Source of the DNA: JANXUR01 sp038229415
GTDB lineage: Bacteria; Acidobacteriota; Terriglobia; Terriglobales; Acidobacteriaceae
NCBI GenBank assembly: GCA_038229415.1
Contig: JBBROM010000004.1
Span: 1-64,000 of the forward strand
Direction: 5' to 3'
DNA length: 64,000 bases
Shown here: in pieces, positions 42,901 through 50,782 of the stretch
Numbering within the stretch: the first letter of the stretch is position 1
How the letters are laid out: every line of letters begins with the position of its first letter
Translations under genes and position numbers: made by a program
The notes under the pieces: generated by a model
What the model was told of the DNA's origin: nothing
Databases searched by the model: none
The model's input: the letters and a program-made list of their open reading frames with translations, nothing else

Positions 42901-44093
42901 CGCACGTATACCTTCGGAACCACCGACATACCCACGCGCAGACGCTGCACAGTGTCCTGATTAGGGTCAAGCTTGATGCGGACTGGAATCCGCTGGACCA
43001 CCTTCACGTAATTGCCGGTAGCGTTTTCCGGCGGCAGAAGCGAGTAACGCGAGCCGGTCGCGCCGCCGATAGCTTCGATCACGCCCGTGAGCGATTTACC
43101 GGTGGAGTCCACCGAAATTTTGGCCTTTTGACCGACCTGCATATGACGCAGCTCGGTTTCCTTGAAGTTGGCGGTGACATAGAAACCGCTGAGCGGTACC
43201 ACGGCCATCAACTGCTGACCGGGCGCGACATTCGCACCAATATCCACCGTCTTCTTGCCGACGATACCGTCCACCGGTGCCGTGATCTTGCAGTAGGAAA
43301 GATTGAGCTGAGCCTGTTCGAGCAGGGCCTGTTTCTGGGCAACGCTCGCCGCCGCGGATTCTGCCTTGGCCCGTGCTATCGCGAGCATCTGCGGCCCAGT
43401 CGTGGCAATGTGATAATTGGCGGCGGCCTGATCCACCCGAGCTCCACTCTGGTCAATCGCTTGCTGAGCGACGGCAACGTTTTGCTCGGCTTCGATCAAC
43501 GACGCCTTTTGCGCATCAGCCTCGGCCTGGTTTGCCGTGGCAGTCGCGGCAGCGGAATCATACTGTTGGCGGGAAATTTCGTCTTTATCTACCAACGCTT
43601 TGTAGCGGGCAAGATCCTGGGCGGCGCGATCTGCATTGGCCTGCGCCTGCGTGACGCGGGCCTTGGCGACATCGAGACGAGCTTTGGCCGCCCCGAGTTG
43701 ACGTTGGGTGCTGTTACGGGCCGCGGAGGCGTCCTGCTGGCCAGCCTTGGCTGCACCTAACTGCCCTGCTGTTGTGATCGCGGTTGCGGGCACATCGGCT
43801 TGTGCGCTTCGGAGGCTGGCTTGTGCATCGGCCAAGTCCGCCTGCGACTTGGCGACGGCCACCTGATAATCCTTGGGATCAATTTCGACCAGGACATCGC
43901 CTGCCCTCACGGTTTGGCCCTCATGCACCGGCACATTGGCGACGTTGCCGTTTACGCGCGCACTGATAGGGCTGACTGCGCCGTCAATTTGCGCGTCGTC
44001 GGTGGAAACCGAGCCAGCGGCCCACCACCACAGGCCACCTCCTACCAGCACGACTGCGACCACTACGAGGATGATCAGATTGCGGCGATTCAT
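42897..44093 (-). CDS. emrA: EmrA-like periplasmic adaptor (HlyD family)
   Basis: A 398-aa membrane fusion protein. One N-terminal helix (LIILVVVAVVLVGGGLWWWA) is followed by the biotinyl-lipoyl half-motif (VSTDDAQIDGAVSPISARVN, VPVHEGQTVRAGDVLVEIDP), then a long coiled-coil hairpin (about 70-235, many Ala/Gln/Lys heptads). The second lipoyl half is NLSYCKITAPVDGIVGKKTV, and the barrel region is VPLSGFYVTANFKETELRHM. It connects the EmrB pump to the TolC-like channel. It overlaps both neighbours by 4 bp, indicating a tightly coupled operon. Confidence 0.95.
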   Translation of the reverse strand: MNRRNLIILVVVAVVLVGGGLWWWAAGSVSTDDAQIDGAVSPISARVNGNVANVPVHEGQTVRAGDVLVEIDPKDYQVAVAKSQADLADAQASLRSAQADVPATAITTAGQLGAAKAGQQDASAARNSTQRQLGAAKARLDVAKARVTQAQANADRAAQDLARYKALVDKDEISRQQYDSAAATATANQAEADAQKASLIEAEQNVAVAQQAIDQSGARVDQAAANYHIATTGPQMLAIARAKAESAAASVAQKQALLEQAQLNLSYCKITAPVDGIVGKKTVDIGANVAPGQQLMAVVPLSGFYVTANFKETELRHMQVGQKAKISVDSTGKSLTGVIEAIGGATGSRYSLLPPENATGNYVKVVQRIPVRIKLDPNQDTVQRLRVGMSVVPKVYVR

Positions 44094-45655
44094 TGGCGTT
44101 TCTCCTGCGACTGGGCTTGAGTGTGGTCTTGGGTCTGATTCTGCGGAGCTTCTGTCTTGATCTCGGTCCTACCTTCGGGCGGCGTTTCCGATCCGAAGCC
44201 TTCCATCCAATACTTCCAGTTATCTTCGGCTTGTCCAAGGGACCGGGCCGTTGCCACCTTGGCCAGATTGTGGGCGAAGACGGCGGAGATGTAGTTCTGT
44301 TCGGCGGAGGCTTGCTGCTGCTGGGCCTGCACCACTTCAACGCTATCGCTGACACCCGCCGAGAAGCGATCACGGGATTGACTTAGCGTTTCGCGGGCCA
44401 GCTCTAGATTTACTTGTGCCACTTCCACCTGTAGCGCCGTGGAACCGAGGTCGAGCAATGCAGTCCGCACGTCGTACTCAATGCGCGACTTGAGGTCAGC
44501 AAGCTCGGCGTTACGCTGGCGAAGCGCGGCGTCTGCCTGCAAAACGTCGGCATGAACGCGGCCTCCGTCAAAGATGTCAAACTTCACACCCGCCGTCGCG
44601 GTAAAGGTGCCGTGGGAATGTCCGAAGGTTTTGCCGATGTCACCGTAGTTGACTTGGGCTACCAACGTGGGATAGCGCTCTGCCTGGGCTGCGGACTTCG
44701 CGCTGCCTGCGGCGCGAACCAGTGAAAGCTGCGCCTGGAAGTCCGACCGATGTGTAAATGCCTGCCGCATCGCCTCTTCTGGAGTAAGGTGGCTCACCGT
44801 CTTGAAGTTGGCCTTGTCGGCAAGCTCGAAGGACTGCGCCAGTGGCATGCCGATGATGCGGGCCAACGAAAGTTTGTCTTTCGCCAGTTGATTTTCTTGC
44901 ACCACCAGCTGCTGCTGATCGCTCTTGAACTCCACCTGGGCTCGTAACACGTCAATGCCTGCGGAAATCCCCGCTTTCTTCTGCGAGCCAGCGCGGTCGA
45001 ATAGAGCCTGCGCCGTTGCGACTTGCGCGCGGAGCGAATCCACACGCGAACTGGTCGCAATCACCTGAAAGTAGCCAGCAGCGGCCGCCTGCGCTACTTG
45101 ATCGCGAGCATCTTTGTAGGAGAGCTTGGCGGCCTTCTCGCCTTCACGCGCGGTTTGCAGGTTCTTGATCGAGGTGAAGTCGAAAATAGTCTGTGAGGCT
45201 TGGGCGCGAACATCGGAGTAGCCATAGGGTCCAACGATGGGATTTACGTTGGGAATGTTGATACCGAGCGCGCTAAGGTTGGTCTGCGCAGCGGTTTCAG
45301 AGACGCTGCCTGTGATCTGTGGCAGCAGGCCGCTGGTGGCACGCCAAACTCCGCCGCGCGCGCTCTCGTTGCTCGCGTCACGAAGCAGGATTCCCAGGTT
45401 GTACTTCAGCGCACGGCTCACCGCATCTTCCAACGTGAGGGAAAGCGTCTCACTGGTGGCTTGCCCCTGCGCGCCGCTGCCCTGAAACTGCGCTGGCGAA
45501 AGCACAATTGGAGCCGGAGCCTGTGCAGCCGACGCGGTCGGCGGAAAACTGGAGAGTCCGGTTTGGGCTTGCGCGGCGCTTAACAAAACAGCCAGCATGA
45601 GGGCTGAACCGGCTCCACGGCTATACGGAGACCGGAAATGCACAAGGAAACGCAT
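44090..45655 (-). CDS. TolC-family outer-membrane efflux channel
   Basis: A 521-aa protein with a signal peptide (ALMLAVLLSAAQAQT) and a Pro/Ala/Gln-rich N-terminal segment. It carries two TolC repeats: LSLTLEDAVSRALKYNLGIL with a Gln/Ala-rich helical hairpin, then HLTPEEAMRQAFTHRSDFQA, LADLKSRIEYDVRTALLDLG and SRDRFSAGVSDSVEVVQAQQ. The C-terminus is a Glu/Thr/Gln-rich tail (residues about 490-521). It forms the outer-membrane tunnel for the EmrAB pump encoded downstream. It is divergent from the LysR gene, with a shared control region of 142 bp. Confidence 0.94.
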   Translation of the reverse strand: MRFLVHFRSPYSRGAGSALMLAVLLSAAQAQTGLSSFPPTASAAQAPAPIVLSPAQFQGSGAQGQATSETLSLTLEDAVSRALKYNLGILLRDASNESARGGVWRATSGLLPQITGSVSETAAQTNLSALGINIPNVNPIVGPYGYSDVRAQASQTIFDFTSIKNLQTAREGEKAAKLSYKDARDQVAQAAAAGYFQVIATSSRVDSLRAQVATAQALFDRAGSQKKAGISAGIDVLRAQVEFKSDQQQLVVQENQLAKDKLSLARIIGMPLAQSFELADKANFKTVSHLTPEEAMRQAFTHRSDFQAQLSLVRAAGSAKSAAQAERYPTLVAQVNYGDIGKTFGHSHGTFTATAGVKFDIFDGGRVHADVLQADAALRQRNAELADLKSRIEYDVRTALLDLGSTALQVEVAQVNLELARETLSQSRDRFSAGVSDSVEVVQAQQQQASAEQNYISAVFAHNLAKVATARSLGQAEDNWKYWMEGFGSETPPEGRTEIKTEAPQNQTQDHTQAQSQEKRQ

Positions 45656-45772
45656 GAATTCTACCTCCGGAACCTAAAAACTGAGACCTTGATCTGCTTG
45701 CTTTGCTCTAGTTTACTGACTAATTCTTGATTTGAAGTTTGGATGTTTGGTTGAACAATTAGGAGCAAAGGG

Positions 45773-45783
45773 AACACAGTGTT
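45773..45783. promoter_or_regulatory. Palindrome in the lysR/efflux divergent promoter region
   Basis: AACACAGTGTT is a perfect palindrome around one central base, 15 bp before the lysR ATG, within the only gap between the divergent regulator and efflux operon. Its position suggests the LysR-type operator. Confidence 0.35.
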
Positions 45784-45797
45784 GCTATAGTGGAACA

Positions 45798-46733
45798 ATG
45801 GCGCGCGACTTGAACGACATGAGCTACTTTGCGGAAGTGGCACGCAGCTTGAGCTTTACCTCAGCGGCGCAGCGGCTCGGCGTCCCCAAAAGCAGCGTAA
45901 GCCGCAGCATCACAAGCCTGGAGCGCAGGCTGGGGGTTCGGCTGCTTGAGCGTACCACGCGCCGGGTGGCGCTCACCGAGGTCGGAGAAACGTATCTGCG
46001 GCACTGCCATCGGCTGGTGGAAGAGGCCGACGAAGCGGATGCGGCTATCAGTTCCCTGGGGGCTGAGCCGCGCGGATTGCTGCGGGTAGCGGCCAACGTC
46101 ACCTTCGCCCGCACCGTGCTGGCGGCGGGGCTGGGAGAGTTCCTGACGCGGTATCCGGAGTTGCGGCTGTCGCTGCGGCTTGAGGGGGTGAACGTGGACC
46201 CGATTCAGGCGAACGTGGATGTGGCGATTCATGTAGGCCCAGCGGTGGACTCCGGCTTAGTGGTGCGGCGACTGGCGGTGGGGCGGCTCGGCATCTATGC
46301 CAGTTGCGACTACATCGCTCGCCGAGGCGTGCCCGATTCCCCGGAGCAGTTACAGGAACACGACTGCGCTGCTGTGGCCGACAGCGGCGACGGATCGGTC
46401 TGGGTTCTGCATCGGCAAGGCGAAACTGTAAGGGTGCGTCTGAAGCCGCGCCTGATGGTGCGTGACCCGGTGTTACAGATGCAAGCTGCGTTGAGCGGTG
46501 CGGCGATTGCAGCATTGCCGGGATTTCTGGCCCTGGCAGAAGTTGCGGCAGGAAGATTGGTGCGGATTCTGCCGGAGTGGGAGCCCCAGCCGATGGAAAT
46601 TTACGCACTTTACGGTTCAAGGTTGGGGATGACGCCGAAATTGCGCGCGTTTCTGGATTTTGTGACGGAACAAATTCGCCCGTTTACCACGGACGACCAG
46701 AGCGACGTTGCTCAAAAGGCTTTGCTCACGTAA
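45798..46733 (+). CDS. LysR-family transcriptional regulator, probable efflux-operon regulator
   Basis: A 311-aa protein. The N-terminal winged helix-turn-helix is MSYFAEVARSLSFTSAAQRL, then GVPKSSVSRSITSLERRLGV and RLLERTTRRVALTEVG. It is followed by a type-2 periplasmic-binding-like effector domain (about 90-300; GLLRVAANVTFARTVLAAGL, LRLEGVNVDPIQANVDVAIH, AALSGAAIAALPGFLALAEV). The start at 45798 is chosen because it gives the family's normal N-terminus; the frame opens at 45732. Divergent placement next to tolC-emrA-emrB is the classical arrangement for a regulator of that operon. The effector is unknown. Confidence 0.93.
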   Translation: MARDLNDMSYFAEVARSLSFTSAAQRLGVPKSSVSRSITSLERRLGVRLLERTTRRVALTEVGETYLRHCHRLVEEADEADAAISSLGAEPRGLLRVAANVTFARTVLAAGLGEFLTRYPELRLSLRLEGVNVDPIQANVDVAIHVGPAVDSGLVVRRLAVGRLGIYASCDYIARRGVPDSPEQLQEHDCAAVADSGDGSVWVLHRQGETVRVRLKPRLMVRDPVLQMQAALSGAAIAALPGFLALAEVAAGRLVRILPEWEPQPMEIYALYGSRLGMTPKLRAFLDFVTEQIRPFTTDDQSDVAQKALLT

Positions 46734-46776
46734 GACTTTGCAGCAAGCTAGATCAGGGACGCAGTGAAATTACGAC

Positions 46777-47136
46777 ATGCCGAAGCGATTGCCGAAAATT
46801 AAATTGAAACGGGCCTACGAAAAGCCTTCCGCGGAAGACGGTGAGCGGATTCTGGTGGAGCGCCTGTGGCCGCGTGGCATGACCAAGCAAGCGGCGCAGA
46901 TTGACCATTGGGCGAAGGACGTTGCGCCGAGTGTGGAATTGCGCAAGTGGTATGGCCATGAGCCGGAGCGATGGCCTGAGTTCCAGAAACGCTATCGCGA
47001 GGAGCTGGATAAAAATCCTAGAGCGGTTACTGGGTTTCGGGAACTGATCGGAACGGACACGGTCACCTTCGTGTTCGCGGCTGCGGATATGGAGCGGAAT
47101 AGCGCGCAGTTGTTGCGGGCGTATTTGCTGGGCTAG
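46777..47136 (+). CDS. DUF488-family protein
   Basis: A 119-aa protein with the DUF488/YeaO layout: IKLKRAYEKPSAEDGERILV, ERLWPRGMTKQAAQIDHWAK, DVAPSVELRKWYGHEPERWP, EFQKRYREEL and VTFVFAAADMERNSAQLLRA. These small cytoplasmic proteins are common next to stress or heme genes and have no firmly assigned activity. It is 43 bp after the lysR stop and 76 bp before hemQ. Confidence 0.85.
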   Translation: MPKRLPKIKLKRAYEKPSAEDGERILVERLWPRGMTKQAAQIDHWAKDVAPSVELRKWYGHEPERWPEFQKRYREELDKNPRAVTGFRELIGTDTVTFVFAAADMERNSAQLLRAYLLG

Positions 47137-47212
47137 ATCGGTAACACTTCTTGATGCTGCCTAAAACGATAGAATTACGATTCGCTGCTTGGAAGTTAGG
47201 AAAGGATTCTGC

Positions 47213-48079
47213 ATGTCTTCACAAACGCCGCACGACGCACCCACTCCGACTGGTTCTTCCTCCGGTCTACCTGCATTGCCGCTCACCATTGATGGCTCCA
47301 GCGTTCTGCATCAGATGGTGGTGTTTAACTGGGCGGAATGGCGCGCCATCAGCGCCGAAGAGCAGCAGGAGATTCTTGACGAAGCCATCCCCGCCCTGAC
47401 TGCGATGGAGGGCAAGAATTCAGCGCTGTTTTCGCTACTCGGGCACAAAGGCGACCTGATGCTGGTGCACTTTCGCGACTCTTTCGACGCGTTGAATCAG
47501 GTGGAGCTTGACCTCACCAAATTGCGGCTGAACGATTTTCTGGAAGTGCAGACTTCGTTTCTGTCGGTCGTCGAATTGGGGTTGTACGAGAGCACTGTAA
47601 AACTGTATCGGGAATTGGCGGAGAAGGGCTTTGTGCCGCAAAGCGCGGAATGGAATGCTGCGATCAAGGAGACGTTGGCGCGACAGAAGGAGGCCATGCG
47701 GCCTCGTATCTTCCCAACGATTCCAGATGCACGTTACATCTGTTTCTATCCGATGGATCGCAAGCGTGGCGAAACGAAAAACTGGTACACGCTGCCGATT
47801 GAAGAGCGTCAGCGGCAGATGCATGAACACGGCATGATCGGCCGCCGCTACGCCGATGATGTTCGGCAGATCATCACCGGTGCCATCGGCTTCGACGACT
47901 GGGAGTGGGGCGTGGACCTGTTTGCGGAAGACCCGCTGGTGTTCAAGCGCCTTATCTACGAGATGCGCTGGGACGAAGTGAGCGCGGTTTACGCGCTGTT
48001 CGGGGACTTCTTTGTGGGAATGCGCTTCCATGCGAAGGACTTCGAGAAGTGGGCGGCAGGCGAGTTGCCTGCGAAGTAA
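47213..48079 (+). CDS. hemQ: Coproheme decarboxylase HemQ (chlorite dismutase family)
   Basis: A 288-aa protein of the chlorite-dismutase-like fold that converts coproheme III to protoheme in the coproporphyrin-dependent pathway. It shows FNWAEWRAISAEEQQEILDE, FSLLGHKGDLMLVHF, PRIFPTIPDARYICFYPMDR, KRGETKNWYTLPIEERQRQM, HEHGMIGRRYADDVRQIITG and AIGFDDWEWGVDLFAEDPLV. This C-terminal set contains the proximal heme His and the Tyr region used by HemQ. A Pro/Ser/Thr-rich 30-residue N-terminus precedes the domain. The start at 47213 has AAAGGA upstream; the frame opens at 47189. Confidence 0.92.
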   Translation: MSSQTPHDAPTPTGSSSGLPALPLTIDGSSVLHQMVVFNWAEWRAISAEEQQEILDEAIPALTAMEGKNSALFSLLGHKGDLMLVHFRDSFDALNQVELDLTKLRLNDFLEVQTSFLSVVELGLYESTVKLYRELAEKGFVPQSAEWNAAIKETLARQKEAMRPRIFPTIPDARYICFYPMDRKRGETKNWYTLPIEERQRQMHEHGMIGRRYADDVRQIITGAIGFDDWEWGVDLFAEDPLVFKRLIYEMRWDEVSAVYALFGDFFVGMRFHAKDFEKWAAGELPAK

Positions 48080-48085
48080 CTTTGC

Positions 48086-48481
48086 TTAGCGCTTGTTGCG
48101 GGCACTTCGAGCGCGCCTGGGCGGCGCGAAACTATGTTCGTGCTTCTTCATGTCAACGCGCAAGCCGCGAAAGCTGACACCTTCTGTCTGCAATCGGAAG
48201 CGCTGCTCGGCCCCGCTTTCTCCGTTGAGCTTGATCTGGCCGCCCGCACCGACGATACGCTGCCAGGGCAGTCCGACGGCTCCACGCAGAATCCACGCGA
48301 CGCGGCGTGCGGCTCCGGGCAGTCCGGCTGCATAGGCAACTGAGCCGTAGGTCGCAACTTTTCCCTTGGGAACACTGCGAATCGCAGCACGGATGCGGGC
48401 ATCATTCTGCGCGGTGGCGGCGAGGCTCATCGCGAGCGAAGTTTTCGAGGAGAGTAAGAACTTCTTCGCCACTCTTGCCAT
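48086..48481 (-). CDS. Alkyltransferase-like (ATL/MGMT-fold) DNA-binding protein lacking the catalytic Cys
   Basis: A 131-aa protein with the MGMT C-terminal fold: RIRAAIRSVPKGKVATYGSV, AYAAGLPGAARRVAWILR, LPWQRIVGAGGQIKLNGESG and RFRLQTEGVSFRGLRVDM. In methylguanine-DNA methyltransferase the motif is PCHR with the alkyl-accepting Cys; here it is PWQR (Trp73). It is therefore an alkyltransferase-like protein that binds alkylated guanine and probably flags it for nucleotide excision repair. A Lys/Arg-rich tail follows. GGAGG lies 5 nt before the ATG. It is co-directional with the YeiH-type gene 9 bp upstream. Confidence 0.88.
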   Translation of the reverse strand: MARVAKKFLLSSKTSLAMSLAATAQNDARIRAAIRSVPKGKVATYGSVAYAAGLPGAARRVAWILRGAVGLPWQRIVGAGGQIKLNGESGAEQRFRLQTEGVSFRGLRVDMKKHEHSFAPPRRARSARNKR

Positions 48482-48490
48482 TCCGACCTC

Positions 48491-49429
48491 CTATATCGCA
48501 ATATACCCGGCCACAATCAGCCACAGCGACACCACTGATACCACGATCCAAAGCAACACTCCTTGCAACATAGGCCGAACCCCGACGCGCTTGACCGTGT
48601 TGCGGGAGATGCCGCTGCCGATCAGGAAGAGTGTTACGGTCAGGCCGATTTTCGCCAGCTTCGAGAGCCACGCGAATACGGTGAGGCCATAGATCGCAGG
48701 CCCGGCGGGCAAATACGTATTGGCGACCGCAGCCAGAACAAATAGTCCGATGAACCAGGGCCACTGAATTTTGGCTTTCGACCCGCGCACCAGCGCTGTA
48801 CCGAAGGCTAGAGGCACGATCCACAGCGCACGCGCGAGCTTGACAGTGGTGCCGATGGCCAAAGCTTCCGCACCGTATTTCGCGGTTGCGCCGACGACGG
48901 AACTGGTGTCGTGGATGGCGAGCGCAGCCCACAAGCCGAACTGGGTTTGAGAAAGGTGCAGCGCGGAGCCGATGGACGGAAAGGCAAGCAGCGCAACTGA
49001 GTTCAGCACAAAGACCGTGCCGAGCGAGACCGCCATCTGTTCATTCGACGCCTGTGTGATGGGGCCGATGGCTGCGATGGCGCTGCCGCCGCAGATTGCC
49101 GTGCCTGTGGAAATCAGAAAGGCTTGGATGCGCTCGACCTTGAGCAGTGCGCCGATGGCCATACCCAAACTCAGCGCGAAAACAATGCCCGCGAAGGTGT
49201 ATACGAAGCCCGAACTCCCGGCGCGAAGAACTTGGTTCAGGTTCATGCCAAAGCCAAGGCCAACCACGGAAACTTGCAGCAGCTTTTTGCAGAATTGGCG
49301 CGTGGTGGAGGTGTAGGGATTGCCGACTCCCAGTCCTAAAAATAAGCCGAGCGCCAAGGCGATGGGGGGTGAGACGAAGCCGGACGCTGAGACGGCCAGC
49401 AAGACCCAGAACAGTACGCGGAGAACCAT
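48491..49429 (-). CDS. YeiH/UPF0324-family membrane protein, putative anion exporter
   Basis: A 312-aa integral membrane protein with about 10 hydrophobic segments. The family signature is IALALGLFLGLGVGNPYTST, LQVSVVGLGFGMNLNQVLRA, FLISTGTAICGGSAIAAIGP, AIHDTSSVVGATAKYGAEAL and TVTLFLIGSGISRNTVKRVG. Related proteins have been called sulfate or sulfonate exporters, but substrates are unproven. It is in the same direction as the ATL gene and may be cotranscribed with it. Confidence 0.9.
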   Translation of the reverse strand: MVLRVLFWVLLAVSASGFVSPPIALALGLFLGLGVGNPYTSTTRQFCKKLLQVSVVGLGFGMNLNQVLRAGSSGFVYTFAGIVFALSLGMAIGALLKVERIQAFLISTGTAICGGSAIAAIGPITQASNEQMAVSLGTVFVLNSVALLAFPSIGSALHLSQTQFGLWAALAIHDTSSVVGATAKYGAEALAIGTTVKLARALWIVPLAFGTALVRGSKAKIQWPWFIGLFVLAAVANTYLPAGPAIYGLTVFAWLSKLAKIGLTVTLFLIGSGISRNTVKRVGVRPMLQGVLLWIVVSVVSLWLIVAGYIAI

Positions 49430-49548
49430 TGCGTCAGGATATCAGCGGGCAGTGGGCGAAAGCGATAATCGTTGAAGTTACCTGATCGCGTTACACTTTG
49501 ATGCCACCCAACCACTTGGGAAATGATTGGCTCATCTGTGGGGCTCCT

Positions 49549-50220
49549 ATGAAGATCGTCGCTCTCTCGCCTTTTGAGTCGGCAAAGTCCAGTGACATCC
49601 TTGAGCTTCTTTCGCGGCAGCGGAACGCTCTACTGATTCTTCCTGGATGCTCGCACAACACGCCGTCGCCGCAGCAAGTTCAGAGGGTGATAGGCTCGGG
49701 CACCCACGTGTTTGTAGAGTGGCAGGGGGACGCTCCCAATCAATGCGCTAAGAAAAAGGGCCGCACATCAACGGAGCGCCCGACTCCCAACATTGTCACA
49801 GCGCGCTCGATAGCGCCGATGCCGAAACAAGTATTCTTCGCTAACCCAAACAGGAATGATATGGACATGCTTGCTGCCGCTATGAAGCGTCGCACAATTC
49901 GTATCAGGGGCAACGACTTTACGTTTTTCCTTTGCGGGGAGATCATGGCGTTCAACCCTGATGGGAGTACCAAGCACAGGCAAGGGCTGGAACATGGACA
50001 CGTGGTAAACCCCGTGCACAGTTTGATGGGCCATTGGAATCACTTGGGAGCAAAACTGTCTGCCTTGTCCAGCAATTCGCTTGCAATTCACGTCGCCAAC
50101 AACTGCAAGAACAAGCATGGGCTGAAAACCGACGTTCGGGTCTACAAACAAGGCAAGGAGGTCGCCCGCGAAGAACGCTGGCGATCCACTCGGTGCACAT
50201 GGGTTGAGTGGGAAATGTAA
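49549..50220 (+). CDS. Nitrilase-fold-like hypothetical protein
   Basis: A protein of about 223 aa. Elements reminiscent of the carbon-nitrogen hydrolase fold are ALLILPGCSHNTPSPQQVQR, VFVEWQGDAPNQC, FTFFLCGEIMAFNPDGSTKH (Cys followed by Gly-Glu, like the nucleophile elbow) and SNSLAIHVANN. The full Glu-Lys-Cys triad cannot be assigned with confidence, so this may be a diverged or inactive member. The frame opens at 49498; the ATG at 49549 gives the natural beta-strand start MKIVALSPF. No strong ribosome binding site is seen. It is isolated between unrelated genes and could have been acquired. Confidence 0.55.
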   Translation: MKIVALSPFESAKSSDILELLSRQRNALLILPGCSHNTPSPQQVQRVIGSGTHVFVEWQGDAPNQCAKKKGRTSTERPTPNIVTARSIAPMPKQVFFANPNRNDMDMLAAAMKRRTIRIRGNDFTFFLCGEIMAFNPDGSTKHRQGLEHGHVVNPVHSLMGHWNHLGAKLSALSSNSLAIHVANNCKNKHGLKTDVRVYKQGKEVAREERWRSTRCTWVEWEM

Positions 50221-50232
50221 GCTTCCACGCGC

Positions 50233-50580
50233 TTACGCCTTGCGGCAACCGGAGAGCGCTTGCTCGACAGTGTCAGCGGTGTCGAAAAAACTGGTTAGGC
50301 GAGTGATCTCCAGCAGGTCGCGCACGCGCGGATTGAGGCAGGAAAGCTTAATGCTGGTATTGACGGCGCGAGCCGCATTCACCACCGCCACCAGTGTGCC
50401 GAGACCGCCGGAGTCAATGTGATTGATCCCGGCAAGGTTCACCACGATGGTGCTGTCCTTCTGCATCAGACTGCGCAGCTTGTCGCGCAGTAGGGCAGAT
50501 TCTTCTCCAAACGAGATGCGGCCTTTGCAATCGAGAATCAGGACGCCTTCGACGGTTCGCTCAGTCAGCTCCAGCAGCAC
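50233..50580 (-). CDS. STAS-domain anti-sigma-factor antagonist
   Basis: A 115-aa single STAS domain with TERTVEGVLILDCKGRISFG, IVVNLAGINHIDSGGLGTLV and the C-terminal LLEITRLTSFFDTADTVEQA. Ser57 in DSGGL is the expected phosphorylation site by an anti-sigma kinase. Proteins like SpoIIAA/RsbV release a sigma factor or act in partner-switching stress control. No anti-sigma kinase is encoded next to it. It stands alone, divergent from dnaX. Confidence 0.9.
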   Translation of the reverse strand: MLLELTERTVEGVLILDCKGRISFGEESALLRDKLRSLMQKDSTIVVNLAGINHIDSGGLGTLVAVVNAARAVNTSIKLSCLNPRVRDLLEITRLTSFFDTADTVEQALSGCRKA

Positions 50581-50734
50581 GGTTCACTCCGGCCACCACG
50601 CTTGAGGTGCAATCGGTGGTGCCAACACTGTAACTGACGAGGCTCGATTTGCGCCACCAGCTTGTGATTGTGGCTGCAAAGTCCGGGTGCGAGAGTGCGT
50701 CGGCGTTCCTCAGGGTTCCAGCTCTTCCATCCCG

Positions 50735-50772
50735 TATAATCAAGGGTCGCCGGGGCACGCGTGGTGCGCCGG
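50735..50772 (+). promoter_or_regulatory. Possible dnaX promoter -10 and leader hairpin
   Basis: TATAAT at 50735-50740 lies 43 bp before the dnaX ATG, but no good -35 box is seen. It is followed by a hairpin CCGGGGCAC (50750-50758) and GTGCGCCGG (50764-50772) with one mismatch in the leader. Confidence 0.35.
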
Positions 50773-50782
50773 ACACCTTTTT

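Noticed and set aside
50590..50782. Signal recognition particle RNA expected upstream of dnaX
   Set aside because: The conserved GGTC...GGAAGCAGC tetraloop core is not present in this stretch.
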